Assembly: GCA_016720775.1 (NCBI GenBank)
Contig: JADKJX010000001.1
Location: 1,534,501-1,598,500, forward strand
Reading direction: 5' to 3'
Length of the DNA: 64,000 nucleotides
Source: Chitinophagaceae bacterium
Lineage (GTDB): Bacteria; Bacteroidota; Bacteroidia; Chitinophagales; Chitinophagaceae
Of this stretch, positions 1-11,255 are shown piece by piece. The notes below the pieces were generated by a model. That model was not told the DNA's origin. It did no database searches and worked only from the letters and a program-made list of their open reading frames with translations. Each line of letters begins with the position of its first letter. Position 1 is the stretch's first letter. Both the position numbers and the translations under genes were made by a program.

Positions 1-1
1 A

Positions 2-1711
2 GGTACTGCTGGTGCAGTAACTTTTATCAGCCCGGCTGTTTTTACCCAGGGTACAGGCTGTACAGGTAATGTATTTGGTACTACAGGTACGGCTGATGTT
101 ATGGTGTTTGGTACAGGAACAACTTTTCTCCAGGTTGTGGGTTCAAACCCCTTTGGATTAGGTTCTCCTTCCTCTAAGGTTGTTTTTCAAACAGGAAATT
201 TATTTAAGATGACAGGTGCCAGTCCGGGCCCTTCTTTTTCAGGCAGAACCTATGCAAATGTTGAGTTTGCCGGAACAGGTACTTCAACAATGACGGGTGC
301 CTCTGCAGTATCCATAGATAATCTGACAATCACTTCAGGAACTGTAAACATAAATATGACTGCCAATCCGGGTCATGCAATCAAAGGAAATATTTCTGTT
401 GCCCCTGGTGCTGCATTGAACTTTGCGCCTGCATCACTGGGAACACTTAACCTGAGCGGAACAGCAGCACAATCAATAACCAACAATGGAACGTTTACAT
501 ATGGTGCCTTACAAAGCTTAACTATAAACAATGCAGCGGGAGTAACTTTGAACAGTGATATTACTTTGGGTGCAACCACCACGTTAACTTTATCAGCAGG
601 TATTTTAACCCTTGCTGCACCTGCAACAACAGTAACACTCAGTGCAGGTACCACACTTGCAGGTACGCCCTCTAACACGGCATATATAGATGGTAAGGTG
701 AAGAAGATAGGTAATACTGATTTTACTTTCCCCATTGGCAGAGCGCCATTTGGTTATGTGCCCATTAAAGTGAGCAACTTTGCTGCTGCACCTGCAACAG
801 ATGAATTTACGGCACAATACCTGAGGGGTAATGCCAGGTTGCTGGGACCCGTAACAGCACCTTTTATCGATCACGTGAGCGGATGTGACTGGTGGACACT
901 GGACAGAACCGGTAGTGCAACAGCAACTGATGTTACCGCATACTGGAGTGCGAATAATACATGCGGAGGATGGCCTTATATTGATGACCTCTCTAAACTT
1001 GAGCTTGTTCATTTTGATGGCACTAACTGGAACAGCAGCAGTATTGGATTCCATAGTATAAACGGAGGAGTTGGAGCCGGCGATATTACCTGGTCAGGCG
1101 TTACTACATTCAGTCCTTTCTCTTTGGGAAGTACAGATGTTAACTTCAACCCACTTCCCATCACCATCAACTACTTTACCGGTGCTAAACAAAACGGCAA
1201 TCATCTGCTTAACTGGAAAGTTACCTGCACCAACACGCCAACGGCAACGATGGAACTTGAGCGCAGCAGTGATGGAAGAAACTATACGTCTGTGTACAGC
1301 ATTACGGCTACGTCTTTGCAATGCCAGCAGCCTTTCAATCATACCGATGCACAACCGGCGCCAGGTGTTAATTACTACCGACTTAAATTAACCGATGCAA
1401 ATGGTAAAGTAACATACAGCAGTATTGTTAGTTTGATAAATGCAACCAAAGGATTTGATATACGCAGCATTGCACCTAACCCGATCGTGGCCGGTAAATT
1501 CAACCTGCAGGTAAGCGCTGCACAATCGGCAACCATGCAGTTGGTAATTACCGATATGCAGGGCAGGGTATTGCAGCAACAAAACGCATCACTTACTGCC
1601 GGCTTTAACGTAGTACCGGTTAATGTGCGGAGTCTTGCAGCAGGCACTTACCAGGTGGTTATTTATACTGCCGAGGGAAGAGCCGGGGTGCAGCGTTTTG
1701 TGATACAATAA
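2..1711 (+). CDS. T9SS-sorted secreted beta-rich protein, 5' truncated by window edge
   Basis: The reading frame is open from the first bases of the window, so the start and signal peptide lie outside. What is visible is about 569 residues of Gly/Thr/Asn/Ser-rich repeats typical of secreted beta-helix or beta-strand-repeat surface proteins, followed by an Ig-like domain (NPLPITINYFTG onward) and a C-terminal type IX secretion sorting domain (APNPIVAGKFNLQV, ITDMQGRVLQQQ, GTYQVVIYTAEGR, ending RFVIQ). The family is exported by the Sec system, then moved through the T9SS outer-membrane channel and attached to the surface or released. The middle and 3' parts are clearly related to the next gene (2219-4617), and the 3' part to the gene ending at 11203, so this is a duplicated surface-protein family. 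A strong terminator follows at 1738-1764. Binding target or enzymatic role is unknown. Confidence 0.85.
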   Translation, partial: GTAGAVTFISPAVFTQGTGCTGNVFGTTGTADVMVFGTGTTFLQVVGSNPFGLGSPSSKVVFQTGNLFKMTGASPGPSFSGRTYANVEFAGTGTSTMTGASAVSIDNLTITSGTVNINMTANPGHAIKGNISVAPGAALNFAPASLGTLNLSGTAAQSITNNGTFTYGALQSLTINNAAGVTLNSDITLGATTTLTLSAGILTLAAPATTVTLSAGTTLAGTPSNTAYIDGKVKKIGNTDFTFPIGRAPFGYVPIKVSNFAAAPATDEFTAQYLRGNARLLGPVTAPFIDHVSGCDWWTLDRTGSATATDVTAYWSANNTCGGWPYIDDLSKLELVHFDGTNWNSSSIGFHSINGGVGAGDITWSGVTTFSPFSLGSTDVNFNPLPITINYFTGAKQNGNHLLNWKVTCTNTPTATMELERSSDGRNYTSVYSITATSLQCQQPFNHTDAQPAPGVNYYRLKLTDANGKVTYSSIVSLINATKGFDIRSIAPNPIVAGKFNLQVSAAQSATMQLVITDMQGRVLQQQNASLTAGFNVVPVNVRSLAAGTYQVVIYTAEGRAGVQRFVIQ

Positions 1712-1737
1712 AAACAGGCATTCGGAAAAAAATAATT

Positions 1738-1764
1738 GTCCCGCCATCCGGCGGGACTTTTTTT
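1738..1764 (+). terminator. Rho-independent terminator
   Basis: A perfect 8-bp stem GTCCCGCC / GGCGGGAC with loop ATCC (1746-1749) is followed by seven T. It lies 26 bases after the stop of the first T9SS gene and ends that transcript. Confidence 0.9.
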
Positions 1765-2218
1765 ATTTCATTATTATCTCCATACGGGATGTTAACCAAC
1801 CCGCTATCATCAATAAACACTTTGTGATCGTTGTGAAAATGATCTTACCTGTTGCAATTTTTTTATAATCCATCTGCCCCGGGCCGGGAAATTAATAACA
1901 GAAAAAATTTATGATACTAACTGTATGCGCTTGCATGATAAGGGATTTCGAATAACGCATACTGGTTAAAAAAATATCTACAGGCAATAGAAACAACCTT
2001 ACACAGCAATCGAAATAACTGTATAGTGCTTACCTGGCTTTTATTTTTTCCTGTACAATATCCATAACAAACCATCGTATTATACTTGCCAGTAATAAAG
2101 CCTGTAAAGGACCTTGCAATAAATAATTATTTTTTTTCCGGGTCTTTGATAAGGCGGGTAAATGATAATTATGTGTATCACATAATTTGATTTTTAATTC
2201 ACGTATCAAATACTGACT
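1765..2218. other. A+T-rich intergenic region, no gene seen
   Basis: About 450 bases between two tandem T9SS genes. I see no coding frame of convincing composition, no tRNA and no clear repeat. It presumably holds the promoter of the 2219 gene, but no good TAnnTTTG box with a spaced TTG is evident. Confidence 0.5.
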
Positions 2219-4617
2219 ATGAATTTTTTTTATTTTCTTCTTTGCTTTGTATTGACCAGTTCGGGTTTTTCCGGGCAACCCATGATTACCGATAATCTTA
2301 TCAGGCCCACGAATTCTTTTTCAGGTAAAACACCTGATGTTGAACCAACCGTACAGGGTTCTATTACATTTGGTGCTGTAACAAACAGCACTATTGAAGT
2401 CTATTTCAGTGGCGGTGATGGCGCCAAACGGATTTTAATAGCCAGGCAGGCTGCTGCAGTAGACAGCGACCCTGCCGACGGCACTACTTATACAGATGAT
2501 GCAAATTTTGGATCGGGATCACAGCTGGGTACCGGTAATTATGTAGTGTATGCTGGTTATGGCAGTACACAACTGGTAACAGGTTTAACCCCGGGGATAC
2601 CGTATTATTTTGCAGTGTATGAATACAATGATGCAGGTGGTGTGCCGGGAGAAGAAAATTATTTATTACCTGGTGCTGTGGAGAATACCAGCACAACCAA
2701 TATGCCGGAGATATATACCTGGCAGGGAGGGAACGGAGATTGGACCATTCCGTCTAACTGGTTACCCTCAAGAAATCTTCCGGCTCCGACCGATATTCTT
2801 TTTTTCATTGATGGAGGTATTCCTTATACAATAACCGGCGTTCCTGATCAAACAATCGGTTATCTCGAAGTTTCAATGGGTACCAGGGTTACCCTTGAGG
2901 CTGCGGCAGATGGAACCACATTAGCGATCGGGGATCTTGCTGGTTATGATCTTTATGTAGGTGGCGGGTCAAGTTTAAATATCAGCGGCACAAATGCATA
3001 TGCCATTAACCTGCCCACAGGCGCTACTGCATTTTTTGATGGCGACATGACATTATCTGGCGGTGCACATAAATTAACTGCTGCAGATGCAGGTGGTATC
3101 ACCTTTGGCAGTGGAGCAACATTCACTGCAGGAACAGGCTTTAGCGGTAATCCCTTTGGAGCCGGAATGCCCAATTCAGTTATATTTTCAAATGGCTCTT
3201 ATTACCAGCAGTTAGCGGGTTCAGATCCATTCTCCCTGGCCGTACCTAATTCTGTAACAGCATTTCAATCGGGAAGTATTTTCAGGATGTTATCCAACCT
3301 TCCGCTTTCCATTGATGGAAGAACTTATGGCGATGTGGAAATAGATAATCCTGCTTTCGCCCACAGTGATACGGTGGCCACAGCATTGAACATCGATAAC
3401 TTAACAGTAACAGAAGGAAACTGGAGTATCAACCTGATGGGCGCAGACATCAACATCAAAGGAAATATTTATGTGGCCCCGGGAGCATCACTGGGTTTTA
3501 ACCCTTCTGCTTTAAGCACGTTAAACTTTGAAGGAACGGTTGCACAAACAATAACCAACGAAGGAACATTTACGTACGGGCCTTTGCAGAGCTTAACGAT
3601 TAATAATGCTGCAGGTGTTACCTCAAACAGCGATATCAATTTGGGGCCAGGCACTACGTTGACCTTAGCATCAGGCATATTAAAATTTGTATATCCTGCA
3701 TCAACGATATCATTAAGTGCAACCACCACACTGGCAGGCACTCCGTCTGATTCCGCATTTATAGATGGTAAAGTGAAGAAGACGGGTAATGCAGCATTTA
3801 CTTTTCCTGTGGGTAAAACAGGGTTTGGCTATGTACCCATCGGGATCAGTAATTTTAGTGGCGGTGCAGCTACCGATGCATTTACCGCCGAATATGTAAG
3901 AGGAAGTGCAAGGATGCTTGGTGCTGTAACAGATCCGTTGATCGATCATGTGAGCGGATGTGATTACTGGACACTTGAGCTAAACAATGGTACACCTGCA
4001 GTGGATGTTACGGCCTATTGGAGTCCTGCCAGTCTTTGTTATGGGACTTACATTGATAGCCTGGCAGACCTGGCACTGGTACATTTTGATGGCAGCAGTT
4101 GGAACAGCAGCAGTGCAGGAGTCAACCCTTCTCCCAATGGAAATAATACCTATGGCAACATAACCTGGCCGGGTGTAGCAACATTCAGTCCGTTCGCATT
4201 GGGTAGTAAAACATTAAATAATCCACTGCCGGTAATCATCAACTACTTAACCGGTACCAAACAAAACGGCAGGTTAATTACTATCGCCTTAAACTAACCG
4301 ATGCAAACGGTAAAGTAACGTACAGCAGTATAGTTAGTTTGATAAATGCAACCAATGGATTCGATATACGCAGCATTGCACCAAACCCGATCGTGGCTGG
4401 TAAATTCAACCTGCAGGTAAGCGCTGCACAGTCAGCGATCATGAACCTGGTGATCACCGATATGCAGGGCAGAACATTGCAGCAGCAAAGCGCATCACTT
4501 ACTGCCGGCTTTAACGTGGTTCCGGTGAATGTGACAAGTCTTACAGCAGGAACTTACCAGGTGGTTATTTATACTGCTGAAGGAAGGGCCGGGGTGCAGC
4601 GTTTTGTGATACAATAG
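2219..4617 (+). pseudogene. T9SS surface protein broken by an out-of-frame internal deletion
   Basis: The gene starts with a signal peptide (MNFFYFLLCFVLTSSGFSG), a fibronectin-III-like segment (residues about 40-150), a WQGGNGDWTIPSNW motif seen at the start of many Bacteroidota repeat proteins, and beta-repeat sequence related to the first gene. At 4271 the frame breaks: KQNG is followed by RLITIALN and a stop at 4295-4297, whereas the T9SS domain continues in another frame from 4273 (VNYYRLKLTDANGK, then the APNP sorting domain, stop at 4617). Compared with the first gene, about 57 codons of the Ig-like domain between KQNG and VNYYRL are missing and the frame is lost. The 692-residue product would lack the sorting signal and could not be T9SS-exported. 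It could be a real deletion pseudogene or an assembly artefact caused by the near-identical 3' ends of the neighbouring paralogues. Confidence 0.85.
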
Positions 4618-4622
4618 TTCGG

Positions 4623-4667
4623 CTTCGCTCACTACACCTTCGCTCACTACACCTTCGCTCACTACTG
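4623..4667. repeat. Three tandem 15-bp units CTTCGCTCACTACAC
   Basis: Three consecutive copies of CTTCGCTCACTACAC (the last imperfect at its end) follow directly after the stop of the broken T9SS gene. Role unknown. Confidence 0.9.
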
Positions 4668-4694
4668 ACTACGACTTCATTTATAAATTAAAAG

Positions 4695-4720
4695 TCTCCC
4701 GTAAAACGGAGATTTTTTTT
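4695..4720 (+). terminator. Terminator after the broken T9SS gene
   Basis: Stem TCTCCCGT / ACGGAGA with one bulged C and loop AAA, followed by eight T. It sits about 80 bases after the stop at 4617, with the tandem repeat between them. Confidence 0.75.
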
Positions 4721-4723
4721 ATT

Positions 4724-4890
4724 GCATGGGTCCTTTGCGTTCTCTGCGAAACCCTTTGTGTGCTTTGCGGTTTAACCTGTGTAAAGTTGAAATTTAACCG
4801 CAAAGTGCACAAAGAAAAAAACCGCAAAGCACACAAAGGAATCTTTGTGACCATTGCGATGAATTCCCTTTGCATTCTTTACGGTAAAGC
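4724..4890. repeat. Dispersed palindromic repeat of the AACCGCAAAG family
   Basis: Inverted arms: CTTTGTGTGCTTTGCGG (from 4754) faces TTAACCGCAAAGTGCACAAAG-type sequence at 4794-4814 and a second copy ACCGCAAAGCACACAAAGG at 4820-4838, with further CCTTTGCRTT pieces on both edges. A related element lies at 14753-14844. Such elements behave as intergenic palindromes. The region 4618-5212 holds this element, two terminator-like hairpins and no convincing gene. Confidence 0.85.
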
Positions 4891-4948
4891 AAAACAAAAT
4901 AACCCCGACCTGTAAGATTTCAAAAAACTGGTGAATTTTAAAACTTAT

Positions 4949-4976
4949 AAAGTCTCCCGCAAGCGGCGACTTTATT
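4949..4976 (+). terminator. Second terminator-like hairpin
   Basis: Imperfect stem AAAGTCTCCCGC / GCGGCGACTTT around an AA loop, followed by ATTTTT. Its left arm repeats the AAAGTCTCC start of the terminators at 4695 and 11256, so it may be a degenerate copy. No gene ends just before it. Confidence 0.45.
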
Positions 4977-5212
4977 TTTGCCGGCTGGCGGATGCGTTAG
5001 TAAAATACCGTTACATTCCATTGCCGGTCAGGAAATATCCTATAATTTGTGTCATTATCTGCGAGCCTCTTTACCCAGCATTAAATTTTTTATTCCTGCT
5101 CTTGGAATTACCGGGACATCGTTATGGCAAAAACGGTTTCATTTCTGATTGTGCATTCGTGATTTGTTAATAGTTTGATCCTGCATGGCAGGAACACTTT
5201 AAACATTAAAAA

Positions 5213-8200
5213 ATGAAAAAGAACTGTTTTGTTTTGGTGCTGATGTTCATGGCTGCAATGCCGTTTGCAAATGCGCAACTTTTGCAGTGGAATACGTTTG
5301 GTAATTTGGGTACTGAAACAACGCAACCAAGTGTTTTCAATGATGCTAATATTTCAGCAACCAATCTTACGCTGGGTGCCGGTGTAACTGCTGCAGCAAA
5401 TGCAAATCGTTTTGGAGGGACCGCCTGGTTTAATACCGGAAATACAAATCCTAATACACTTGTTGAAGCGATCGCAGGGAATGATTATATCGAATTTATT
5501 GTTACACCTAATGTGGGGTTTTCATTTTCGCCAACATCTTTTGATTTTGTTTGGGACAGGTCAAGTACCGGTCCTTCCAGTGTTACACTCAGGTCTTCAG
5601 CCGATGGTTTTACAACAGACCTTGGAACAGTAACAGGAATTGTAAACAGCGTATTTGCAACGAATACAATTACCATATCGGGACTCACTGCATTAACGAC
5701 AGCAACAACGTTCAGGCTTTATGGCTATGCCGCCACCAATACCGGTGGAACCGGTGGATTTGATCAGCCAGCACCACTTCCGGGTGCAATGAATGTACAA
5801 CTGAATGGCACCACGGCCGCAGCAACCCCGAATGTACTTGTTAATCCCGGTGCCGGATCTTATTTCACGTTACAGGCTGCTTTTGATGCTATCAATAACG
5901 GTACACATACCGGCGCTGTTACGGTTGATATTGTTGGTAATACTGCAGAAACCGGTACGGCGGTTTTAAATGCAAGCGGAGCAGGTGCTGCCAGTTATTC
6001 AAGTGTTCTGGTACAACCCAGTGGCGGCGCAGCAAGAACCATCAGCGGTAATCTTTCATTGCCATTGATAGATCTGAACGGAGCAGATAATGTAACCATC
6101 GACGGGTTGAATACAGGAGGTAATACATTAACGATATCAAATACAAATACCAGTGCAACGGCCGGAACAAGTACCATCCGTTTTATCGATGGTGCCACCA
6201 ATAACATCATTACAAATTGTGATCTTAAAGGTTCCATGACCATGCCGCTTGCTACAGATGGCGGCATTGTTTATTTTGCTACCGATGGGCTTACTGCCGA
6301 TGGCAATGATGGTAATACGGTTTCAAATTGTAATATCGGCCCGGCGGGTGTTAACCTGCCTACCAAATGTGTTTATGGTAATGGATCAACAGGCACTGAC
6401 GCAATACGGAACAGCGGCGTTGTGATCGACAACAATAATATTTTCGATTTCTTTTTAAGCAGCACATCGGTATCGGGTATTCATGTGCTTTCGGGTAATG
6501 ATGACTGGACGATCTCCAATAACAGGATATACCAGACCGGGGCAAGGGCATTTACAGTTGCATTTCAACGCTATGCAGGTATTACCTTAAATACAACAGC
6601 CGGCACTGCCGGTGTATTTACAGTAATTGGAAACAGGATCGGTTTTGCAAATGCTGCCGGCAGCGGGACTACTACCATCACCAGTTTTGCCAACGAGTTC
6701 CGGGGTATAGATGTTATAAGTGTAAACACAACCACTGCAACCAGTATACAGGGTAATATTATTTCGGGCATTGCACAATCGAGTGGCCGGAGTGCTTCTG
6801 TATTTAGTTCTTCCAGTTTTATTGCTATTATGCTTGGAACCAGCGGGGGCGCTTTTAATTGCGGTACAACAACAGGCAATACCATTGGCAGCCTCGATGC
6901 TTCATCAACCATTGTTATAAATGCATCTTCCAATATTGCAAATACGGCACCGGTAATTGCTATTTACGATGCCAGCAGCAATGGCAATAACATTTCAAAT
7001 AATAATATTGGTTCAATAACCATCAATTCCGGGGGTACGGGAACAGTAACCGGATTCAGGGGGATCTCCATCAGGACTGTTACAGGCGTTACGGAAACCG
7101 TTAATAACAATACGATCGGGGGTACTGCTGCAGGTTCCATTACAGATAATATTGTTGGCCCTAACGGCGGACCTGATTATTCCATGTTTGGGATTGAATC
7201 AACTGCTGCCAATATTTCTGCTACCGGGAACACCATCCGTAATATCACCGGCAATACCAGTTGGGGATTTGGAATGTACGGGATATACTTATACGGCAGT
7301 ACGGGAGTAAATATTGTTTCACAAAATACCATTCATTCTATAACCAATACCCCGATCATTACTTCCGGTGTTATTCTTGGTGGAATGACATTTGCTTTCC
7401 CGGCTACCGCAAATATTGTTGAACGGAATCTTATTCATTCATTATATACTAATTCCGCCAACCAGGGTTGCACTGTTGCGGGGATAATAGCCTTAAACAG
7501 TCCGGGTACGGCTACCTATAGTAATAATATGATCAGCCTGGGTTTGAAGCCTGATGGCAGTTCTATCACAACCGCATACGCCTTTTATGGTATTGAGGAT
7601 ATCGGGAATAACACGAATAGCTATTACCACAACAGTGTGTATATCGGCGGCTCAGGTGTTTTAACCACACTTCCCAATAAAACCTATGCATTTTTTAGTA
7701 ATACTATCACTACCCGTAATTTTCAGAATAATATTTTCTGGAATGCACGCAGTAATGCTGCTGCCGGAGGAGGGGCGCATGTTGCGATAAAAGTTGGAGG
7801 AACAACGCAATACCCGGCTGGCCTTACCAGTAATTATAATGTACTTCATGCAACCGGTACAGGCGGTGTTATCGGAGAATTCAACGGATCTTTTTATACT
7901 ACCTTACCCAACTGGCGTACAGCAACCGGCCAGGATATGATCAGCATTGATGCCGATCCAAAATTCATAAACCCTGCAGGAACAGCAGCAACAACGGACC
8001 TGCATTTACAACCTGCAACATATACCGTGTGCGAAGGCAATGGTCTCACTGGTTTACCTGTTACACTTGATATTGACGGACAGGCACGTTCTTCTTTAAC
8101 GCCTGTTGATATTGGTGCTGATGCAGGCGATTTTTTTGATCCCCTGCAGACAGACCTGATCGGCCCGGAAATGTCTTATACGCCTTTAGCCAACAGTTCC

Positions 8201-11200
8201 TGTTTGGTTACAGGGCCAACATTGTCTGCTGTGATTACAGATATCAGCGGCGTGAATACAACAGCAGGTACAAAACCAAGACTGTATTATAAAAAGTCAA
8301 CCGATGCAAATACATATGTGGGCAATACCAGTGCAGATAACGGATGGAAATATGTAGAAGCAACCAATGCAACAAGCCCGTTTAGTTTCACCATTGATTA
8401 TACCATCATCAATGGCGGTAGTGTTGTTGCTGGAAATACGATACAATACTTTTTAACAGCACAGGACCTGGTGGCCACACCCAATGTGAGTTTGAACAGC
8501 GGTATCTATGCGCCTGCATTCATGCCGGCAAGTGTGGCATTAACGGCCACAGCTTTTCCATTGGCCGGTACCATCCGGAACTATACCGTATCAGCACCCG
8601 GCCTTGCTGCACCGGTAACCATTGGTGCAGCCGGTACCTATACTTCTTTAACAGGAGCCGGGGGATTATTTGAAACCATTAATGCAGGAGGCATTGATGC
8701 AAACATTACGGCAACGGTCATCGATGCTTCCGTAACCGAAACCGGCGCCAATGCACTTAATCAAATGGCTTATGGTTGCGGCGGTTTGTATACACTCACC
8801 ATTGTACCTGTGGCACCGGGTACTGTAGTCACGGGTTCATTGGCCAGTGATGCGTTGATAAAAATAAAAAGCAGCAATGTAATAATTGATGGTTCATTCA
8901 ACGGAACAAACAGCAGAGACCTTACCATAAGTAATACATCAGCAACAGCACCCGATGTGTTGCTGATAGGTTCATCCGGAACTACTGCCGTATCCAATGT
9001 AACGATAAAAAATACGGTCATCGTGAACGGTTCATCAACAGACAATGCGGCTAAAGCTGTTGTGGTATCTGATGGATCAGTGATCGGCGGTTCCGGGTAT
9101 TTTACCAATATCACGCTGCAGAATAATGATATCAGCCAATCTTATTTTGGCATTTATGCCAACGCTGTTGTAAGTACCGGGAATGGAATAATGAATATTA
9201 TTTCAAATCAATTGAACAGCATTGTTAACCCTATAGGGAATACGGGTGTTTATGTGCAGGGTGCCGATGGAGTTATCATATCAGGCAATGACATCGGAAA
9301 CTTTGAAACACTCACAGATGAAGTTGATATGGGCATAAACCTGGCAACAGGTAGCCAGAATATAACGGTTGAAAATAACAGCATACACGATATTAAATAT
9401 ACAGGCGTATCGGGTTATGGCGGCAAAGGAATTTCAATTTCAACCGGACTGGCTGCTGCCAATGTAACTGTTAAGAACAATATGATCTATGGCATTACGG
9501 GTGACGGCAGATCTTATAATAGTTTCGGTGCTGCCTATTGCCCGGTTGGTATCTATGCATCCGGAACGGGGCAGGGAGGTATAAATATTTATTACAACAG
9601 TATTTATCTTTCCGGTGCAACCATTAATTTTTCAGATGCCTATTCTATTGGAATTGCATTGGATGATAATACTACGGCTGCAATAAATGATAATATTGTT
9701 TATAATCAATTGGGGTTACTGGCAGGTATTGGAACCGGGGCTGTAGGCATCACTGCTCAAACATCAAGCAGCCAATTTACGGCGCTTGATTATAATGATC
9801 ATTATACTGCCGCACTGTTGGGTACAAGCCTGGTTGGCAAGATCGGTGCAACAGATTACACTACGCTGGCTGCATGGCAAACCGCTACGGGCCAGGAAGC
9901 CAATTCGCTGAATATAAAGCCCAATTTTGTTTCTGCCACAGATCTTCACCTGGATATGACAAGCAACTGTGCCCTTGATGGAGCTGGTACACCCATCGCA
10001 GGTATTACCACAGATTATGATGGCGATGTTCGTGATGTTACCACGCCCGATATGGGTGCCGATGAATTTACAGCAACCTACAGCGGTACGCTTGCCGGCA
10101 TTGCAGGTGCTGCGGTTTGTGAAAATAAGAGTGTATCGATTTCAGGAACCACTTATGCGACCGGAGTATGCGATCTTATTGCCCGGGTGTTACCATCGGG
10201 CGGCTCACCGGTAAGCGGTAAAATAAATACCTGTGTTACCCTGGATGCAGCCCAGCAATATTTTAATGGCGAGCCATACGTTCAAAGACATTATGATGTT
10301 GAACCGGCCAATAACCCTGCATCTGCTACTGCTTCACTCACCTTGTATTTTACGGATGCAGAATTTGTGAGTTACAATACCAATAACCCGGTATGGCCAA
10401 AACTGCCAACCGTAGCCGGGGGTGCAAATGCTGATGCGAACCGGGCTAATTTAAGGGTTACGCAATTTCATGGAACACCCATCACAACACCATCCACCCC
10501 CGGTAATTATACCGGGCCGGGAACTGTGGAAGTGATCAACCCGGGGTTGGCCAATATTTTCTGGAACGGAACGAACTGGGAAATTACTTTTAATGTTACT
10601 GCTTTCAGTGGCTTTTATGTTCACTCTACTATTTTTGGTACGCCATTGCCGATAACTATTAATTACTTCAACGGTACCAAACAAAACGGCGATCATTTAC
10701 TTAGCTGGAAAGTTACCTGCAACAGTTCCCCAACTGCCGGCATGATCCTTGAACGCAGCAGCGATGGAAGAACCTATGCGGCTGTTTATAATATTACCGC
10801 CTCGGCTTTGCAATGCCAGCAACCATTCCGCTATACGGATGCAAACCCGGCAGCGGGCATAAATTATTACCGGCTTAAAGTAACCGATGCAGGTGGTAAA
10901 GTAACGTACAGTTCGTTGGTAAGTTTGATAAACGGAAACAGGGGAGTTGATGTAATGAACATTTCTCCCAACCCGGTTACAGGCGGCAGGTTCAATTTAA
11001 AAGTGAGTGCTGCACAACCGGCAAACATGGAAATTGTTATTACTGACATGCAGGGCAGGATACTGCAAAAACAAACGGCATCGCTTATTGCGGGCTTTAA
11101 TGAAGTACCGGTGAATGTAAGTGGCCTTGCAGGCGGGTCTTACCAGGTAGCTGTTTATACTGCCGAGGGGAGAGCCGGGATACAGCGTTTTGTGATTCAA

Positions 11201-11203
11201 TAA
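5213..11203 (+). CDS. Giant T9SS-sorted parallel beta-helix surface protein (1996 aa)
   Basis: Signal peptide MKKNCFVLVLMFMAAMPFANA is followed by a beta-sandwich-like N-terminal part (about 25-200) and two long right-handed beta-helix regions. The first begins near residue 205 (AGSYFTLQAAFDAINNG, then many short N-rich strands such as NVTIDGLN, NNIITNCDL) and ends with PVDIGADAGDFFDPL near 970. The second begins with AGTYTSLTGAGGLFETIN and ends at PDMGADEF near 1620. A further domain, an Ig-like domain and the sorting domain (SPNPVTGGRFNLKV ... RFVIQ) close the protein. Pectate-lyase-like helices of this layout occur in adhesins and polysaccharide lyases; no catalytic residues can be assigned here. 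A strong bidirectional terminator follows. A surface adhesin or glycan-binding role is inference. Confidence 0.85.
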   Translation: MKKNCFVLVLMFMAAMPFANAQLLQWNTFGNLGTETTQPSVFNDANISATNLTLGAGVTAAANANRFGGTAWFNTGNTNPNTLVEAIAGNDYIEFIVTPNVGFSFSPTSFDFVWDRSSTGPSSVTLRSSADGFTTDLGTVTGIVNSVFATNTITISGLTALTTATTFRLYGYAATNTGGTGGFDQPAPLPGAMNVQLNGTTAAATPNVLVNPGAGSYFTLQAAFDAINNGTHTGAVTVDIVGNTAETGTAVLNASGAGAASYSSVLVQPSGGAARTISGNLSLPLIDLNGADNVTIDGLNTGGNTLTISNTNTSATAGTSTIRFIDGATNNIITNCDLKGSMTMPLATDGGIVYFATDGLTADGNDGNTVSNCNIGPAGVNLPTKCVYGNGSTGTDAIRNSGVVIDNNNIFDFFLSSTSVSGIHVLSGNDDWTISNNRIYQTGARAFTVAFQRYAGITLNTTAGTAGVFTVIGNRIGFANAAGSGTTTITSFANEFRGIDVISVNTTTATSIQGNIISGIAQSSGRSASVFSSSSFIAIMLGTSGGAFNCGTTTGNTIGSLDASSTIVINASSNIANTAPVIAIYDASSNGNNISNNNIGSITINSGGTGTVTGFRGISIRTVTGVTETVNNNTIGGTAAGSITDNIVGPNGGPDYSMFGIESTAANISATGNTIRNITGNTSWGFGMYGIYLYGSTGVNIVSQNTIHSITNTPIITSGVILGGMTFAFPATANIVERNLIHSLYTNSANQGCTVAGIIALNSPGTATYSNNMISLGLKPDGSSITTAYAFYGIEDIGNNTNSYYHNSVYIGGSGVLTTLPNKTYAFFSNTITTRNFQNNIFWNARSNAAAGGGAHVAIKVGGTTQYPAGLTSNYNVLHATGTGGVIGEFNGSFYTTLPNWRTATGQDMISIDADPKFINPAGTAATTDLHLQPATYTVCEGNGLTGLPVTLDIDGQARSSLTPVDIGADAGDFFDPLQTDLIGPEMSYTPLANSSCLVTGPTLSAVITDISGVNTTAGTKPRLYYKKSTDANTYVGNTSADNGWKYVEATNATSPFSFTIDYTIINGGSVVAGNTIQYFLTAQDLVATPNVSLNSGIYAPAFMPASVALTATAFPLAGTIRNYTVSAPGLAAPVTIGAAGTYTSLTGAGGLFETINAGGIDANITATVIDASVTETGANALNQMAYGCGGLYTLTIVPVAPGTVVTGSLASDALIKIKSSNVIIDGSFNGTNSRDLTISNTSATAPDVLLIGSSGTTAVSNVTIKNTVIVNGSSTDNAAKAVVVSDGSVIGGSGYFTNITLQNNDISQSYFGIYANAVVSTGNGIMNIISNQLNSIVNPIGNTGVYVQGADGVIISGNDIGNFETLTDEVDMGINLATGSQNITVENNSIHDIKYTGVSGYGGKGISISTGLAAANVTVKNNMIYGITGDGRSYNSFGAAYCPVGIYASGTGQGGINIYYNSIYLSGATINFSDAYSIGIALDDNTTAAINDNIVYNQLGLLAGIGTGAVGITAQTSSSQFTALDYNDHYTAALLGTSLVGKIGATDYTTLAAWQTATGQEANSLNIKPNFVSATDLHLDMTSNCALDGAGTPIAGITTDYDGDVRDVTTPDMGADEFTATYSGTLAGIAGAAVCENKSVSISGTTYATGVCDLIARVLPSGGSPVSGKINTCVTLDAAQQYFNGEPYVQRHYDVEPANNPASATASLTLYFTDAEFVSYNTNNPVWPKLPTVAGGANADANRANLRVTQFHGTPITTPSTPGNYTGPGTVEVINPGLANIFWNGTNWEITFNVTAFSGFYVHSTIFGTPLPITINYFNGTKQNGDHLLSWKVTCNSSPTAGMILERSSDGRTYAAVYNITASALQCQQPFRYTDANPAAGINYYRLKVTDAGGKVTYSSLVSLINGNRGVDVMNISPNPVTGGRFNLKVSAAQPANMEIVITDMQGRILQKQTASLIAGFNEVPVNVSGLAGGSYQVAVYTAEGRAGIQRFVIQ

Positions 11204-11255
11204 AAAGATAAACGCAATAAGATTTTTGAAATCTTATTGATTTGAAAAAAAATGT

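Noticed and set aside
4931..5170. 79-residue plus-strand frame before the giant surface gene
   Set aside because: It starts in a terminator-like hairpin, has no recognisable sequence and overlaps an intergenic region rich in repeats; likely chance.
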